A DNA stretch of 64,000 nucleotides from Sodaliphilus pleomorphus (lineage in GTDB: Bacteria > Bacteroidota > Bacteroidia > Bacteroidales > Muribaculaceae), in the NCBI RefSeq assembly GCF_009676955.1, contig NZ_CP045696.1, forward strand, positions 2,809,001-2,873,000. The letters run 5' to 3'. Under the pieces are notes generated by a model. That model was given only the letters and a program-made list of their open reading frames with translations. It ran no database searches and was not told the origin of the DNA. Within the stretch, counting starts at the first letter, position 1; each line of letters starts with the position of its first letter. A program made the translations under genes and the position numbers. Below, piece after piece: positions 51,101 to 61,167 of this stretch.

Positions 51101-53104
51101 TCAGTCGCTATATGTTTTTACATCGACAGGCAAGAAATGGCAACGGCCATGCTTGTCGGTCTCGTAGCAATAGGCGATGCGCAGCTTCTGGCCCATCGTG
51201 GGCTGTAGGCCTGCGTCGCAGCAGCGCAAAGTTTCACTCAGCTTCTTGTCGTTATCTACGATGTGGAACTTGCCTTGTGCCTCATCTACCCAGCTCACCA
51301 CGGCGATGCAGTGCCTAAACTCGGCAAGTGCTTGGTCTCGATTGGAGCAAGGTGTGACAAAGACGGCCTTGTAGCCAGAGCCTTTGTCAGAAATTTCCTT
51401 GTAGGCGCGCATGGTGACAATGGTGCCTTTGGGTAGGTTGCTTGGTGCTGCAGGATAAAAGTATTTCTTGCTATCGGTGCTGTTGATAAGCGAGAATTTC
51501 TTCTGGGTGTTGGAGAAGGTGACCACACCCGTTGTGGCAGGCAATAGCGACCAAGGCTCGAGCGAGGTGGCCCTTACAAGCAGGATTGTGCTGACTGGTT
51601 TGCTCTGATTGCCGTCATTTCTGCGTTGTGTAATTTCTTTCAGCTCGATCACAGTGCCCATTTTGAGCTTATGCAAGATGGGAAAACGTGCAGTCTTGGT
51701 TTTCTCCTGGGTGCCGTCGGGTGCAAGTAGCATGCAACGTTCTTTCTTGTCGCCAGGAGAGGTCCACCTTTCAGCCAAGATGCGTTGCTTCCACTCAATA
51801 TCGCTGTAGACCATCTCGAGTGCTGCGTCCTCGCAACGGCGCTCCATCGCAAAGTCACGCGCTGCCACGGTGCCTTGCGGGATTTGGTCGCGCAGTTGCT
51901 TGTAGTCGTCATTGAGCTTCCATCCATTTCGTGTGTAGCAGCGGCTGTAGGCTTCCAACTCGGCAAGGGATGCAGCTGGCGACTGGTGGCGCAGGTAGAG
52001 ACGGGCGAGTTTCAGATGAATTTTCCCTACAAACTCCTCTTTGCTCCCAGTATTGCGGGCATGCACATAGAGGCCTGCTTTTATTTTCTCGTTGTTGGTG
52101 ATGAAATCACCTAACTCATTCCACAGGAAGAACTTATCGGGCTTGCTGAGCAGTAAATGCTTGTAGCGGTCGATGACCTGAGAAGTGTCGCCCATCCATG
52201 TGTCGATGCCTATGCTTTGACGCAGTAGCCAGTCATCGTCGGGCACGTGCTGGAGTACCATCTTATAAATTGATTTGAGCCACAGCACATCGGCTTGGTC
52301 TCGATGATGATTGTCTTTAATCTCGTCGTAGCAGGCCTTGGCAGCCTTCTCGGCCAGGGAAGAATAATTTCCACCCTTGGGATTGGGGGTTTGCTGCCAA
52401 TCCTCTTCGGTGAAATTAGCCACATCCCATTCTCGCAGAAAGGCGACGATGCTGAAAGTTACATCGTATTTTTCTTTGTTTAAATTCTCCTTGAAACGCA
52501 GGGCCGAGCGCAGCATGCAAGAGTGTAGCCTGCTGGGGCGATCTACTTGCAGGGTGAAGTATTCGTGGTAGATAGAGACATTGGCTTGAGCTTCTTGCCG
52601 AGTCATATCTGAATTGTTGACGGCCTGAAGGTAGCGGTAGAGAATCCATGCGTAGCTGGTGTGCAGAGATGGATCCAAGTCCTGCGCGCTTCTCACCTGG
52701 CTCCGCAACTGGGTGTAGGCTTCAACTGGGTGCTCTTTGCAAGCTGCGTTGCAGTTGTGGATGAGCGTGGCGTGAGGCAGGGCACGGCTGCATAACAAAT
52801 CATAGCACCGTTTGGCATAGCCATTCTGGTCGTACAACTGGGGCAGGAGTTGTTTCATCACGTTGAGACTTTGAACCAGGGTAGTGGTATCGGTGCTATC
52901 AAGGTAACGGTCTTTACACAGCGAATAGAGCACCCAGTAGTAGGCGCTATTCACCCGCTTGTCGGTTGGGAAATTTTCATAGTCTTCTTTGGCTATGTCC
53001 AAGGCCTCTTCGAGATGGCCGAGGCTGCGCAGGTGGAATATTTCTCCAGTGCGGGGCTGTGAAATGGGCCTTTGGTTTTGCTTGAGCGGTTGTAAATTGG
53101 TCAT
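51101..53104 (-). CDS. TPR-like protein with tandem OB/cold-shock-like tail
   Basis: A 667-residue soluble protein I cannot assign to a known family. Residues 1 to about 430 are helical with TPR-like pairs (HLRSLGHLEEALDIAKEDYE, IHLKLARLYLRHQSPAASLA). The last 180 residues are beta-rich and contain two similar segments of about 60 residues: one around GVVTFSNTQKKFSLINSTDS then LPKGTIVTMRAYKE, the other around AVVSWVDEAQGKFHIVDNDK then PTMGQKLRIAYCYE. Both follow a cold-shock or OB-fold outline, so the tail may bind nucleic acid. It starts 11 bases after the helicase stop and is surely in the same operon. Base composition appears more AT-rich than in nearby genes. Confidence 0.78.
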   Translation of the reverse strand: MTNLQPLKQNQRPISQPRTGEIFHLRSLGHLEEALDIAKEDYENFPTDKRVNSAYYWVLYSLCKDRYLDSTDTTTLVQSLNVMKQLLPQLYDQNGYAKRCYDLLCSRALPHATLIHNCNAACKEHPVEAYTQLRSQVRSAQDLDPSLHTSYAWILYRYLQAVNNSDMTRQEAQANVSIYHEYFTLQVDRPSRLHSCMLRSALRFKENLNKEKYDVTFSIVAFLREWDVANFTEEDWQQTPNPKGGNYSSLAEKAAKACYDEIKDNHHRDQADVLWLKSIYKMVLQHVPDDDWLLRQSIGIDTWMGDTSQVIDRYKHLLLSKPDKFFLWNELGDFITNNEKIKAGLYVHARNTGSKEEFVGKIHLKLARLYLRHQSPAASLAELEAYSRCYTRNGWKLNDDYKQLRDQIPQGTVAARDFAMERRCEDAALEMVYSDIEWKQRILAERWTSPGDKKERCMLLAPDGTQEKTKTARFPILHKLKMGTVIELKEITQRRNDGNQSKPVSTILLVRATSLEPWSLLPATTGVVTFSNTQKKFSLINSTDSKKYFYPAAPSNLPKGTIVTMRAYKEISDKGSGYKAVFVTPCSNRDQALAEFRHCIAVVSWVDEAQGKFHIVDNDKKLSETLRCCDAGLQPTMGQKLRIAYCYETDKHGRCHFLPVDVKTYSD

Positions 53105-53115
53105 GGTGGTTTGCC

Positions 53116-55195
53116 TTATTGTTTTGCTGAATGATTGATCATCGCAATGAGTTGTAGCAGCAACGTGTCATCGCTGCCTGATTTTGAACTGGGTTGAATG
53201 GAGGTAATAAAACCGTTCTTGTCGATGTTGCACTTGAGGTCGGCAAACGGTGCTGATGTGCGTAGGCAGTAAAGCACGTAATAGTTTGCCCGGTGGTCTA
53301 CCACATTGGTAATGGTGATACCCAGCGTGTCGCAAGCCGAGATGATGACAGCGTGAAATTGTTTCAGCGCCTGAGTGGCAGGCTGGTAGTCGATGTCGTA
53401 CATGGCCTCTGACTGATCGTTGAGCAACTGTAGTAACTCCTCGTTGTGAATATTGTTGTTTTTTTGGCAAAAAACGGGTGTACATGCCCGATTTGTCGTA
53501 GTAGCAGTCGAAAACGACCGTGCCTCCCTCGGGCAGAGCAATCGTGTAGGTATCGAGATAGGAACTGCATTTCACTTGGGTGAGCGTGTAGCCGTGTGCT
53601 TCGAGATTGGCGATGGCCGAGGCACACTGGTTTTGCTGGGCTGGGCTGGCATTGCGCGGCAGCAGCGAGATGCCGGGGATGGGCTTGTAGGCAAATGCTT
53701 CTTTGCTGGGCTTGCTCTTGGTGACAATGGAGCTGGAAACATTCAACTTGAAATTGAGGTAGCCTATGTTGGGCATGCTCACGCCGTAGAGGCAGCGCTT
53801 GGCGCGTGTGGTGGCAGTGTAGCTCCATCGCAGAGAATCGGCATTGAGGCCGCATCGGCGGGTGTAGTCTACAATCACCGAGTCCCACTCGCCACCTTGT
53901 GCCTTGTGGCAGGTAATGGCATAGCCATATTTCACCTGCAAGGCATTGAGATAGGGGTCTTGAAACATATAGATTTCCCATTTGAGCTTATTGTCGCCAG
54001 GCTGGGCCTTCTTCAAGTTGTTGAAACGTATTTTGGCCGAAGTATAAAGTGCTACCCATTCGTCGTGGGTGAGCGATGCCACATCGTTGTTGAGCAGGGA
54101 ATCGATGATTTTGCATTGTCTCTCATTGCCATCTTGATCTCTGATGGTCACGGTGCGGAATGTGATGTCAATCTTTTGATCGGCATATTTGTTTTGAGGC
54201 AGATGCTCCACGTTGTCGCTTGCCGATTCTACAACAACGAAGTCGCCATTGTAATAGGCAGGCTCCATATCGGTGCCATAGGCGTTCTTCACCACTTGCA
54301 GCACGTCGCCACATTGCACGGTGTCTTTACCAGGGTAGTAGATGCTGCGTATCTTACGGTTGTAGTAGGCGGCCATGGCATTGGAGTAGACGATAATCAT
54401 GCTCTTGTCGATAGTGGGCCTTGGGCATATCTTGACGTAGGTGTTGGCCACGTTGCACGATTCTATGTCCATAACCTCGCCTGGCTTGCGTTGGAATTTA
54501 AGTTCACCGCTCTTGGTATCGTTCAACCGGTTTCGCAGTAGTATGGCATTGTCGAGGATGGCGCTGCCATTGGCCTGTCGTATCACCTCGGTGAGATTGA
54601 ACTCGGCCACTGCCAGCGAGTGCTTCTGAAAATAGGCAGTATCGAGGGCAGCCGAGTAGGTTTCGCCCACTGGGGGTAACTGTGCAGGGTCGCCTATAAA
54701 CAAAATCTTGTTGCCAAGGTCAAGGCGGGCATACTTGAGCAAGTCGATGAGCAGGCTGCCTGAACCGAAATGCAGGATGTCGCCTTTTTGATTTTTCTCG
54801 CTCACCAACGAGGCCTCATCGATGATGAAAAGATTGCCAGTGGAGTTGTCGGCAGCACTATTGAGCTCGAAATGCACTTCCACGTGCTTGTATCTCTCGG
54901 TTTTGTCATCTTTTTCGTCGGGAGTCATTTTGATGCCCGTGTAATGATAAATCGTCTTGTGGATGGTAGCAGCTCTCATTCCTGTCTTTTCTTGCAGGAT
55001 TTTGGCTGCTCGACCGGTTAGGGCTAGGAGTACAGGGTTGAGACCGCTTGCCAGGGCTGTGCTTGCAATGGGGTTGATGAGTGTGGTTTTGCCAGTGCCG
55101 GCATAGCCTCGCAGAATGAAGATTTGCTTGTCATCGTCGTCGAGAAAGTTTTTCACCGACTCGAGGGCGGCTTGTTGTTGGTCGTAAAGTTTCAT
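53116..55195 (-). pseudogene. RecD/Dda-like SF1 helicase, frameshifted near the C-terminus
   Basis: The first frame encodes a superfamily 1 helicase: Walker A GYAGTGKTTLI (about 30-40), Walker B LFIIDEASLVS, motif III GDPAQLPPVGE, and the UvrD_C_2-type YAITCHKAQGGEWDSVIVD followed by YTATTRAKRCL. After FLP (residue about 580) a run of seven A (53459-53465, T on the plus strand) puts the frame out by one, and the first frame stops at 53168. Removing one A continues into NNNIHNEELLQLLNDQSEAM and on to a stop at 53116, giving about 692 residues. The part beyond the shift repeats a domain just before it. A sequencing error, phase variation or a real mutation are all possible. Confidence 0.82.
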
Positions 55196-55523
55196 AATGA
55201 TATGGTAGTGCTTTGTTTAATGTTGTCTTGTTACTTTATGTTGGTATCTGGCTCCCAGGTCACGATACAGGACTCGAGCAGTGCTTTCCTGTCGTAAAAA
55301 GAATGCAATGATAGACGAGGAGTTACGTTCTCTCGAAGTCGATAACATTGTATTTGCCTTAGATCTCTATAGATCTAAAGGGTTGTGTAGAAACATGCTA
55401 AATGAGCCCTTTTTGCAATGTTGCAAAAACTGTGCCATGGGTTGCTTTCGATTATTTTCAGCCTGGTTAGGGAACCATAGGAGAAAGCCGGGTATCGTAG
55501 GGGTGCAATTTCAATCTTTTTAG
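55196..55523. other. Gene-free stretch between helicase module and gmd
   Basis: 328 AT-rich bases between divergent genes. An 80-codon plus-strand frame (55281-55523) has no family resemblance or promoter and runs into the gmd promoter. The helicase promoter should lie near its left end, but I found no clear consensus. Confidence 0.5.
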
Positions 55524-55531
55524 TAACTTTG
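55524..55531 (+). promoter_or_regulatory. -7 box of the gmd operon
   Basis: TAACTTTG, 23 bases before the gmd start. The -33 element is not clear. Confidence 0.6.
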
Positions 55532-55554
55532 CAATAGATAATAATGATTACGAC

Positions 55555-56637
55555 ATGAACAAGAATAATCAGAAAGTGGCATTAATCACCGGTATCACCG
55601 GGCAAGATGGCTCCTACCTGGCCGAGTTCCTTCTCGATAAGGGCTATGAGGTGCACGGCGTGATGCGCCGTAGCAGCAGTTTCAACACGGGTCGCATCGA
55701 GCACCTCTATCTCGACGAGTGGGTGCGCGACATGAAGCGAGGCAGGCTGCTCAATCTCCATTATGGCGACATGACCGATTCCAGCTCGCTGATACGCCTC
55801 ATCGAGGAAATCAAGCCCGACGAAATCTACAACCTAGCAGCTCAAAGCCATGTGAAGGTGTCATTTGAGGTGCCCGAGTTCACGGCCGAGAGCGATGCTC
55901 TGGGGGTGCTGCGCCTGCTCGAGGGCGTGCGCATAGCAGGCAGGGCTCATTGCACAAGGATTTACCAAGCCAGCACCAGCGAGCTCTTTGGCAAAGTGCA
56001 GGAGACGCCGCAGCGCGAAACTACGCCTTTCTATCCCCGCAGCCCCTATGCCGTGGCCAAGCTTTATGCCTACTGGATCATGGTGAACTATCGCGAGGCC
56101 TATCACATGTATTGCGCCAACGGCATCCTCTTTAACCACGAGAGCGAGCGCCGTGGCGAGAACTTTGTGACCCGCAAAATCACCGTCGCTGCAGCACGCA
56201 TCGTCAACGGCTTGCAAGACAAGCTTTACCTGGGCAACTTGAACGCCCGCCGCGACTGGGGCTATGCCAAGGACTATGTGGAGTGCATGTGGCTCATGCT
56301 TCAGCAGCCCGAGCCCGACGATTTTGTCATCGCCACGGGCGAGCACCACACCGTGCGCGAGTTTTGCGCCCTGGCCTTCCACTATGCCGGCATCGAGCTC
56401 GAGTGGCAGGGCGAGGGTCTGGACGAGAAGGGCATCGACAAGGCAACCGGCAAGGTGCTTGTCGAGGTTGATCCCAAGTACTTCCGCCCCACCGATGTGG
56501 AGCAGCTCCTGGGCGATCCTTCCAAGGCCAAGACTGTGCTGGGATGGAATCCGCGCTCTACGACCTTCGACCAGCTTGTGCGCATCATGGTCGAGCACGA
56601 CCTCGAGCACGTGAAAAAAGTGTATCATCTCAAGTGA
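55555..56637 (+). CDS. gmd: GDP-mannose 4,6-dehydratase
   Basis: Converts GDP-mannose to GDP-4-keto-6-deoxymannose, the first step to GDP-L-fucose. The 360-residue SDR-type enzyme shows the NADP loop [46 protein letters not shown], the catalytic STSELFG and [10 protein letters not shown], and [19 protein letters not shown], all as in known GMD proteins. The fucose synthase gene follows after 44 bases. Confidence 0.96.
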   Translation: MNKNNQKVALITGITGQDGSYLAEFLLDKGYEVHGVMRRSSSFNTGRIEHLYLDEWVRDMKRGRLLNLHYGDMTDSSSLIRLIEEIKPDEIYNLAAQSHVKVSFEVPEFTAESDALGVLRLLEGVRIAGRAHCTRIYQASTSELFGKVQETPQRETTPFYPRSPYAVAKLYAYWIMVNYREAYHMYCANGILFNHESERRGENFVTRKITVAAARIVNGLQDKLYLGNLNARRDWGYAKDYVECMWLMLQQPEPDDFVIATGEHHTVREFCALAFHYAGIELEWQGEGLDEKGIDKATGKVLVEVDPKYFRPTDVEQLLGDPSKAKTVLGWNPRSTTFDQLVRIMVEHDLEHVKKVYHLK

Positions 56638-56681
56638 CAACACATCTGCACGACAAAGCAAAATAATATCGAAACCGTATC

Positions 56682-57851
56682 ATGCTTGACAAAAACTCAA
56701 AAATATATGTAGCCGGCCACCACGGCCTCGTGGGTTCGGCAATATGGAAAAATCTTGAAAAGCGGGGCTACAACAATCTCGTGGGTCGCAGCCACAGCGA
56801 GCTCGACCTCACCGATCAGCAGGCTGTGCGTCGTTTCTTCGACCAGGAGCGTCCCGATGCCGTGGTGCTGGCGGCTGCCTATGTGGGCGGCATCATGGCT
56901 AACTCGCTGTATCGCGCCGATTTCATCATGCAGAACATGAAGATACAGTGCAACGTCATCGACGAGAGCTACAGGCATGGCGTGAAGAAGCTGCTTTTCC
57001 TGGGCTCGACCTGCATCTATCCCAAAAATGCCCCTCAGCCCATCAAGGAAGATGCCTTGCTCACTTCGCCCCTGGAATATACCAACGAAGAATATGCGCT
57101 GGCCAAGATTTCGGGCCTGAAAATGTGCGAGAGCTACAACCTGCAATACGGCACCAACTATATCGCCGTGATGCCTACCAACTTGTATGGACCCAACGAT
57201 AACTTCCATCTTGAAAACAGCCACGTGATGCCTGCCATGATGCGCAAGATATACCTGGCGCGTCTCATCAACGAGGGAAACTGGAAGGCTATCGCAACCG
57301 ACATGAACAAGCGCCCGGTGAAGGGCGTTGACGGTAGTGCCAGCCACGACGAGATATTGCGTGTGCTTGCCGACTACGGCATAGCCGACAATCACGTCAC
57401 GCTGTGGGGTACGGGCCGGCCGCTGCGCGAATTCTTGTGGAGCGAGGACATGGCCGACGCCAGCGTCTACCTCTTGCTCAATGTGGATTTTAAGGATATC
57501 ATAGGCATCGACAAGTACTCGAGCGTGTTCTACGGCGCCACCACCGGGGGGCACATCGACCGCAACACCTCGACGGGGCGTGGCGGCGCCATTCCTGCCC
57601 TGGGCGAGATACGCAATTGTCACATCAACGTGGGCACGGGCATCGAGATCACTATCAGGCAGCTCAGCCAGTTGGTAGCCCAGGCAGTGGGCTTCAAGGG
57701 CCGTATCGACTTTGACGCCTCCAAGCCCGACGGCACGCCACGCAAGTTGTGCGACGTGACCAAGCTGCACAGCCTGGGCTGGCGGCACAGCATGGAGGTC
57801 GAAGACGGAGTGAAGGCGCTCTATGCCTGGTATCGGTCTACACTCGTGTGA
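56682..57851 (+). CDS. fcl: GDP-L-fucose synthase
   Basis: The epimerase-reductase that completes GDP-L-fucose synthesis. At 389 residues it is longer than the E. coli enzyme (about 320), because of insertions around EGNWKAIATDMNKRPVKGVD and TGGHIDRNTSTGRGGAIPAL; related Bacteroides proteins have such extra length. Landmarks are GHHGLVGSAIWKNL, AAAYVGGIMAN, LGSTCIYPKNAPQPI and YALAKISGLKMCESY (YxxxK). It uses the product of gmd directly upstream. clpS starts 37 bases later, so the transcript may continue. Confidence 0.95.
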   Translation: MLDKNSKIYVAGHHGLVGSAIWKNLEKRGYNNLVGRSHSELDLTDQQAVRRFFDQERPDAVVLAAAYVGGIMANSLYRADFIMQNMKIQCNVIDESYRHGVKKLLFLGSTCIYPKNAPQPIKEDALLTSPLEYTNEEYALAKISGLKMCESYNLQYGTNYIAVMPTNLYGPNDNFHLENSHVMPAMMRKIYLARLINEGNWKAIATDMNKRPVKGVDGSASHDEILRVLADYGIADNHVTLWGTGRPLREFLWSEDMADASVYLLLNVDFKDIIGIDKYSSVFYGATTGGHIDRNTSTGRGGAIPALGEIRNCHINVGTGIEITIRQLSQLVAQAVGFKGRIDFDASKPDGTPRKLCDVTKLHSLGWRHSMEVEDGVKALYAWYRSTLV

Positions 57852-57888
57852 TCAACTTATATAGAAAAATCAATAATCATACATTTTT

Positions 57889-58203
57889 ATGCCACGCAGC
57901 AATCAGCAGTCGGGTTCGTCTCCGGCAGCGGAGACTCGAGTCAATACCTGCGAGCCCGAGCAGTACAATGTGCTTTTCCACAACGATGATTTCACGACAA
58001 TGGACTTTGTGGTGATGGTGCTTGAAGACGTCTTTGACAAGACAGCTCCCCAGGCCGAAGCAATCATGCTGCAGGTGCATGAGCAGGGTTGCGCCGTGGT
58101 GGGCACCTATACCTACGACATGGCAATGACTCGTGCTGCAACGGCCACCCACATGGCTCGCGAGCAGCAATTCCCGTTGCGCATCACTGTGGAGCAGGCA
58201 TAA
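57889..58203 (+). CDS. clpS: ATP-dependent Clp protease adaptor ClpS
   Basis: A 104-residue N-degron recognin that delivers proteins with certain N-terminal residues to ClpA. The core YNVLFHNDDFTTMDFVVMVL contains the NDD contact residues, and the remainder matches the ClpS fold. The N-terminal 25 residues are a flexible extension. It directly precedes clpA and aat. Confidence 0.95.
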   Translation: MPRSNQQSGSSPAAETRVNTCEPEQYNVLFHNDDFTTMDFVVMVLEDVFDKTAPQAEAIMLQVHEQGCAVVGTYTYDMAMTRAATATHMAREQQFPLRITVEQA

Positions 58204-58248
58204 TCACACACACACACACACTTCTACACGCTCAATTTACTTTTCCCC

Positions 58249-60477
58249 ATGTCGATGCAATTGACCCCCCAAGCCCAAAAGGTAATCATGCGAGCAAGTG
58301 CCCAGGCCCGCCTCAACAGGCAGGAGCACGTTACCCCCGAGCATCTGCTCCTGGCTTTTCTTGAGCAGAAACCCTTTGTCGACGCCTTGCACGCATGCAG
58401 CAAGGCGGCGCCGGGCACGATGCGCAATGCCCTCGAGCGCCAGGTCGAGAAGGCTGAGGCCCCTTGCAAGAATAGCAGGGATGTGGCATCAAAGAGCAGC
58501 TACCAGATGGAGCAGCTCATCGATGCGGCTATCACACAGGCCGAGCAAGCGGGCAGCAGTATCATCGACGTCACCCACTTGGCCAATGCCATGCTCCACC
58601 TGCAGCACTCATGGGCGGCCTACTGCCTTGCTCAGGCTATCGATGGCAACGAGGGCAGTTTCATCACAGCCCTGCTCGACAGCTATGAGCACACTGGCGA
58701 CGATGCTCCCACGGCATCGCGCCAGCCCAAGCAGGAAGCTGGCAGCCAGGCTGCATGGCAAGCCTATGTGCTGTGCATCAACGACCACCTCGCAGGCCAC
58801 AACCCGCTCATAGGGCGCACTGCCGAGCTGGAGCGCACCATCCAAGTGTTGTGCCGCCGCGACAAGAACAACCCGCTTCACCTGGGCGAGCCAGGAGTGG
58901 GCAAGACGGCGATTGTCTATGGCCTGGCTGCCCGCATCGAGGCTGGCGAGGTGCCCTCGCGATTGAAGGGCTGCCGCATCTATCAACTCGACATGGGCAC
59001 GGCAATAGCGGGCACAAAATTCAGAGGTGAGTTTGAACAGCGCCTGCAATCTATTATGAAGGGGGCTGCCGCCGAGGGCAATGCCATCATCTATATCGAT
59101 GAGATTCACAATATCGTGGGCGCTGGCCAGACGGGCGAGGGTTCGCTCGACGCCTCCAACATGCTCAAGCCCTATCTTGAGGCAGGCGAGGTGCGCTTCA
59201 TCGGAGCCACAACCTATGAGGAGTACAATCGCTTCATGGGCCGCAGCAAGGGCCTGATGAGGCGTTTCCAGACTATCGACATTGCCGAGCCCACCGTCGA
59301 CGACGCCATCAAGATTGTGACTGCGCTCAAGCCCAACTATGAGTCATTTCACCACGTGCGCTACACTGCCGACGCGCTCGACTATGCCGTGCGTGCAAGT
59401 GCGCGCTTCATCAACGACCGTTTCCTGCCCGACAAGGCTATCGACCTCATCGACGAGGCTGGTGCCTATGTCGAGATGAAGAAAACCCGGAGCAAGGTGG
59501 TCGACAAGCAGCTTGTGGCCCGCGTGCTGGCTCGTGTGGCCAATATCGACGCACTTGCCGTGCAGCGCGACGACACTCAAGTGCTTGCATCGCTCATGCC
59601 GCACATCAAGAGTCTCATCTACGGTCAGGACGAGGCTGTGAAGAGCGTTGTCGAGGCTGTGCAGCTGTCCAAGGCCGGGCTCAGCGATGTGCACAAGCCG
59701 CTGGCCAGCCTGCTCTTTGTGGGACCCACGGGCGTGGGCAAGACCGAGGTGGCTCGTGTTCTGGCCCGGGAGCTGGGTGTGAAGCTCGTGCGCTTCGACA
59801 TGAGCGAGTATGTCGAGAAGCACACCGTGGCCAAGCTCATCGGCTCGCCGGCAGGCTATGTGGGCTACGACGACGGCGGACTGCTCACCGATGCAATACG
59901 CTGCAGCCCCGATTGCGTGTTGCTGCTCGACGAGATAGAGAAGGCCCACAGCGACGTGTTCGACATTCTGTTGCAGGTCATGGACTACGGCGTGCTCACC
60001 GACAATAAGGGGCGCAAGGCCTACTTCCACAACGTGATTTTGATCATGACCAGCAATGCCGGTGCCCAGTATGCAAGCCAAGCCTCGTTGGGATTTGCCT
60101 CGACAACTACTGCCGGAAGTGCTATGCTCAAGCAGGTGAAGCACACGTTCAAGCCCGAGTTTCTCAACCGCCTGAACGGCATCATCGTCTTCAACGACAT
60201 GGACCAGCACATGGCCAGTCTCGTTCTCGACAAGAAGTTGCGCGAGCTCAAGACGCTGCTCAAGGCCAAAAATGTGACTTTGCAGCTCAGCAAGGAGGCT
60301 CACGACTTCTTGCTCAAGCAGGGCTACAGCAAGGAATATGGAGCCCGGGAGATGGACCGCGCCATCGAGCGCAGCCTCAAGACGGTGCTCATGCGAGAAA
60401 TATTGTTTGGTTCGCTCAAGGACGGCGGAAGGGCGCGTGTCGTGGTCGTTGGCGACGAGTTGGAACTCAAGAAGTGA
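58249..60477 (+). CDS. clpA: ATP-dependent Clp protease ATP-binding subunit ClpA
   Basis: A 742-residue unfoldase of the Clp AAA+ protease. An N-terminal Clp-N domain (VTPEHLLLAFLEQKPFVDAL) is followed by two AAA+ modules, with Walker A motifs GEPGVGKTAIV (near 216) and GPTGVGKTEVA (near 490), Walker B motifs IIYIDEIHNI and VLLLDEIEKAHSDVF, and a C-terminal D2-small domain. It works with ClpP (not in this window) and receives substrates from ClpS. The M-domain of ClpB is absent, which separates it from a disaggregase. Confidence 0.95.
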   Translation: MSMQLTPQAQKVIMRASAQARLNRQEHVTPEHLLLAFLEQKPFVDALHACSKAAPGTMRNALERQVEKAEAPCKNSRDVASKSSYQMEQLIDAAITQAEQAGSSIIDVTHLANAMLHLQHSWAAYCLAQAIDGNEGSFITALLDSYEHTGDDAPTASRQPKQEAGSQAAWQAYVLCINDHLAGHNPLIGRTAELERTIQVLCRRDKNNPLHLGEPGVGKTAIVYGLAARIEAGEVPSRLKGCRIYQLDMGTAIAGTKFRGEFEQRLQSIMKGAAAEGNAIIYIDEIHNIVGAGQTGEGSLDASNMLKPYLEAGEVRFIGATTYEEYNRFMGRSKGLMRRFQTIDIAEPTVDDAIKIVTALKPNYESFHHVRYTADALDYAVRASARFINDRFLPDKAIDLIDEAGAYVEMKKTRSKVVDKQLVARVLARVANIDALAVQRDDTQVLASLMPHIKSLIYGQDEAVKSVVEAVQLSKAGLSDVHKPLASLLFVGPTGVGKTEVARVLARELGVKLVRFDMSEYVEKHTVAKLIGSPAGYVGYDDGGLLTDAIRCSPDCVLLLDEIEKAHSDVFDILLQVMDYGVLTDNKGRKAYFHNVILIMTSNAGAQYASQASLGFASTTTAGSAMLKQVKHTFKPEFLNRLNGIIVFNDMDQHMASLVLDKKLRELKTLLKAKNVTLQLSKEAHDFLLKQGYSKEYGAREMDRAIERSLKTVLMREILFGSLKDGGRARVVVVGDELELKK

Positions 60478-60500
60478 CAGTGCCCTCACACTATTCAGCT

Positions 60501-61148
60501 ATGGTATATCACATTCCCATAAGTCCCATTGTTTTTCCCGACCCTTACGGCGGCGACGACGACGGCCTCATCGCCGTGGGCGGCGACTTGAGTGTGGAGC
60601 GCCTGGAGCTGGCCTATGAGCACGGCATCTTTCCGTGGTACTCCTATGCCGACTGCCCCGAGCCCATGTGGTATTGTCCGCTTGAGCGCTTCGTCATCAT
60701 CCCCGGCGAGATTCACGTTTCCCACTCGATGCGCACCCTCATCAATCATCATCGCTATCGTGTGACTTGGGACCAGGCTTTCGACCGCGTGATAGAAAAT
60801 TGCAGCAGGCTGCGGCGCGGGCAGGCTGGAGCCTGGCTGGGCAGCGACATGATTGCGGCCTATCGTCGCATGCACGACCGTGGCCTGGCTGCCAGCGTCG
60901 AGGTGTGGGACGCCAGCGGCCAGCTTGTGGGCGGGCTCTATGGGGTGACATTGCTCGACAGCTTCTTCGGCGAGAGCATGTTCTCGCTTGTGCCCAGTGC
61001 TTCCAAACTGGCGTTGATATACCTTGCCCGCAAGATGCAGCAATGTGGCGGGAAGCTCATCGACTGCCAGCTGGAGACGCCTCATCTCAAGTCGATGGGC
61101 GGGCGCACGATCAGCTACGAGGAGTACATGGACCGCCTGTACTTCTGA
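60501..61148 (+). CDS. aat: Leucyl/phenylalanyl-tRNA-protein transferase
   Basis: Adds leucine or phenylalanine from tRNA to proteins with N-terminal Lys or Arg, creating the degron that ClpS reads. The 215-residue protein contains FPDPYGGDDDGLIAVGGDLS, HGIFPWYSYADCPEPMWYCP and GGLYGVTLLDSFFGESMFSL, all typical of Aat. A GTG at 60474, overlapping the clpA stop, would add nine residues; the ATG at 60501 (MVYHIPISPIVFPDP) fits the family better. With clpS and clpA it forms a complete N-degron unit. Confidence 0.94.
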   Translation: MVYHIPISPIVFPDPYGGDDDGLIAVGGDLSVERLELAYEHGIFPWYSYADCPEPMWYCPLERFVIIPGEIHVSHSMRTLINHHRYRVTWDQAFDRVIENCSRLRRGQAGAWLGSDMIAAYRRMHDRGLAASVEVWDASGQLVGGLYGVTLLDSFFGESMFSLVPSASKLALIYLARKMQQCGGKLIDCQLETPHLKSMGGRTISYEEYMDRLYF

Positions 61149-61167
61149 CGACACGACATCAAAGAGG

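Noticed and set aside
53459..53465. Programmed -1 ribosomal frameshift at the A-run of the helicase gene
   Set aside because: The second open stretch is in the +1 frame (equal to losing one base), not -1, so a classical A AAA AAA slip would not join the frames; a one-base indel explains it better.
55281..55523. 80-codon plus-strand frame before gmd
   Set aside because: No family resemblance, and it runs to the gmd promoter; more likely an untranslated region.
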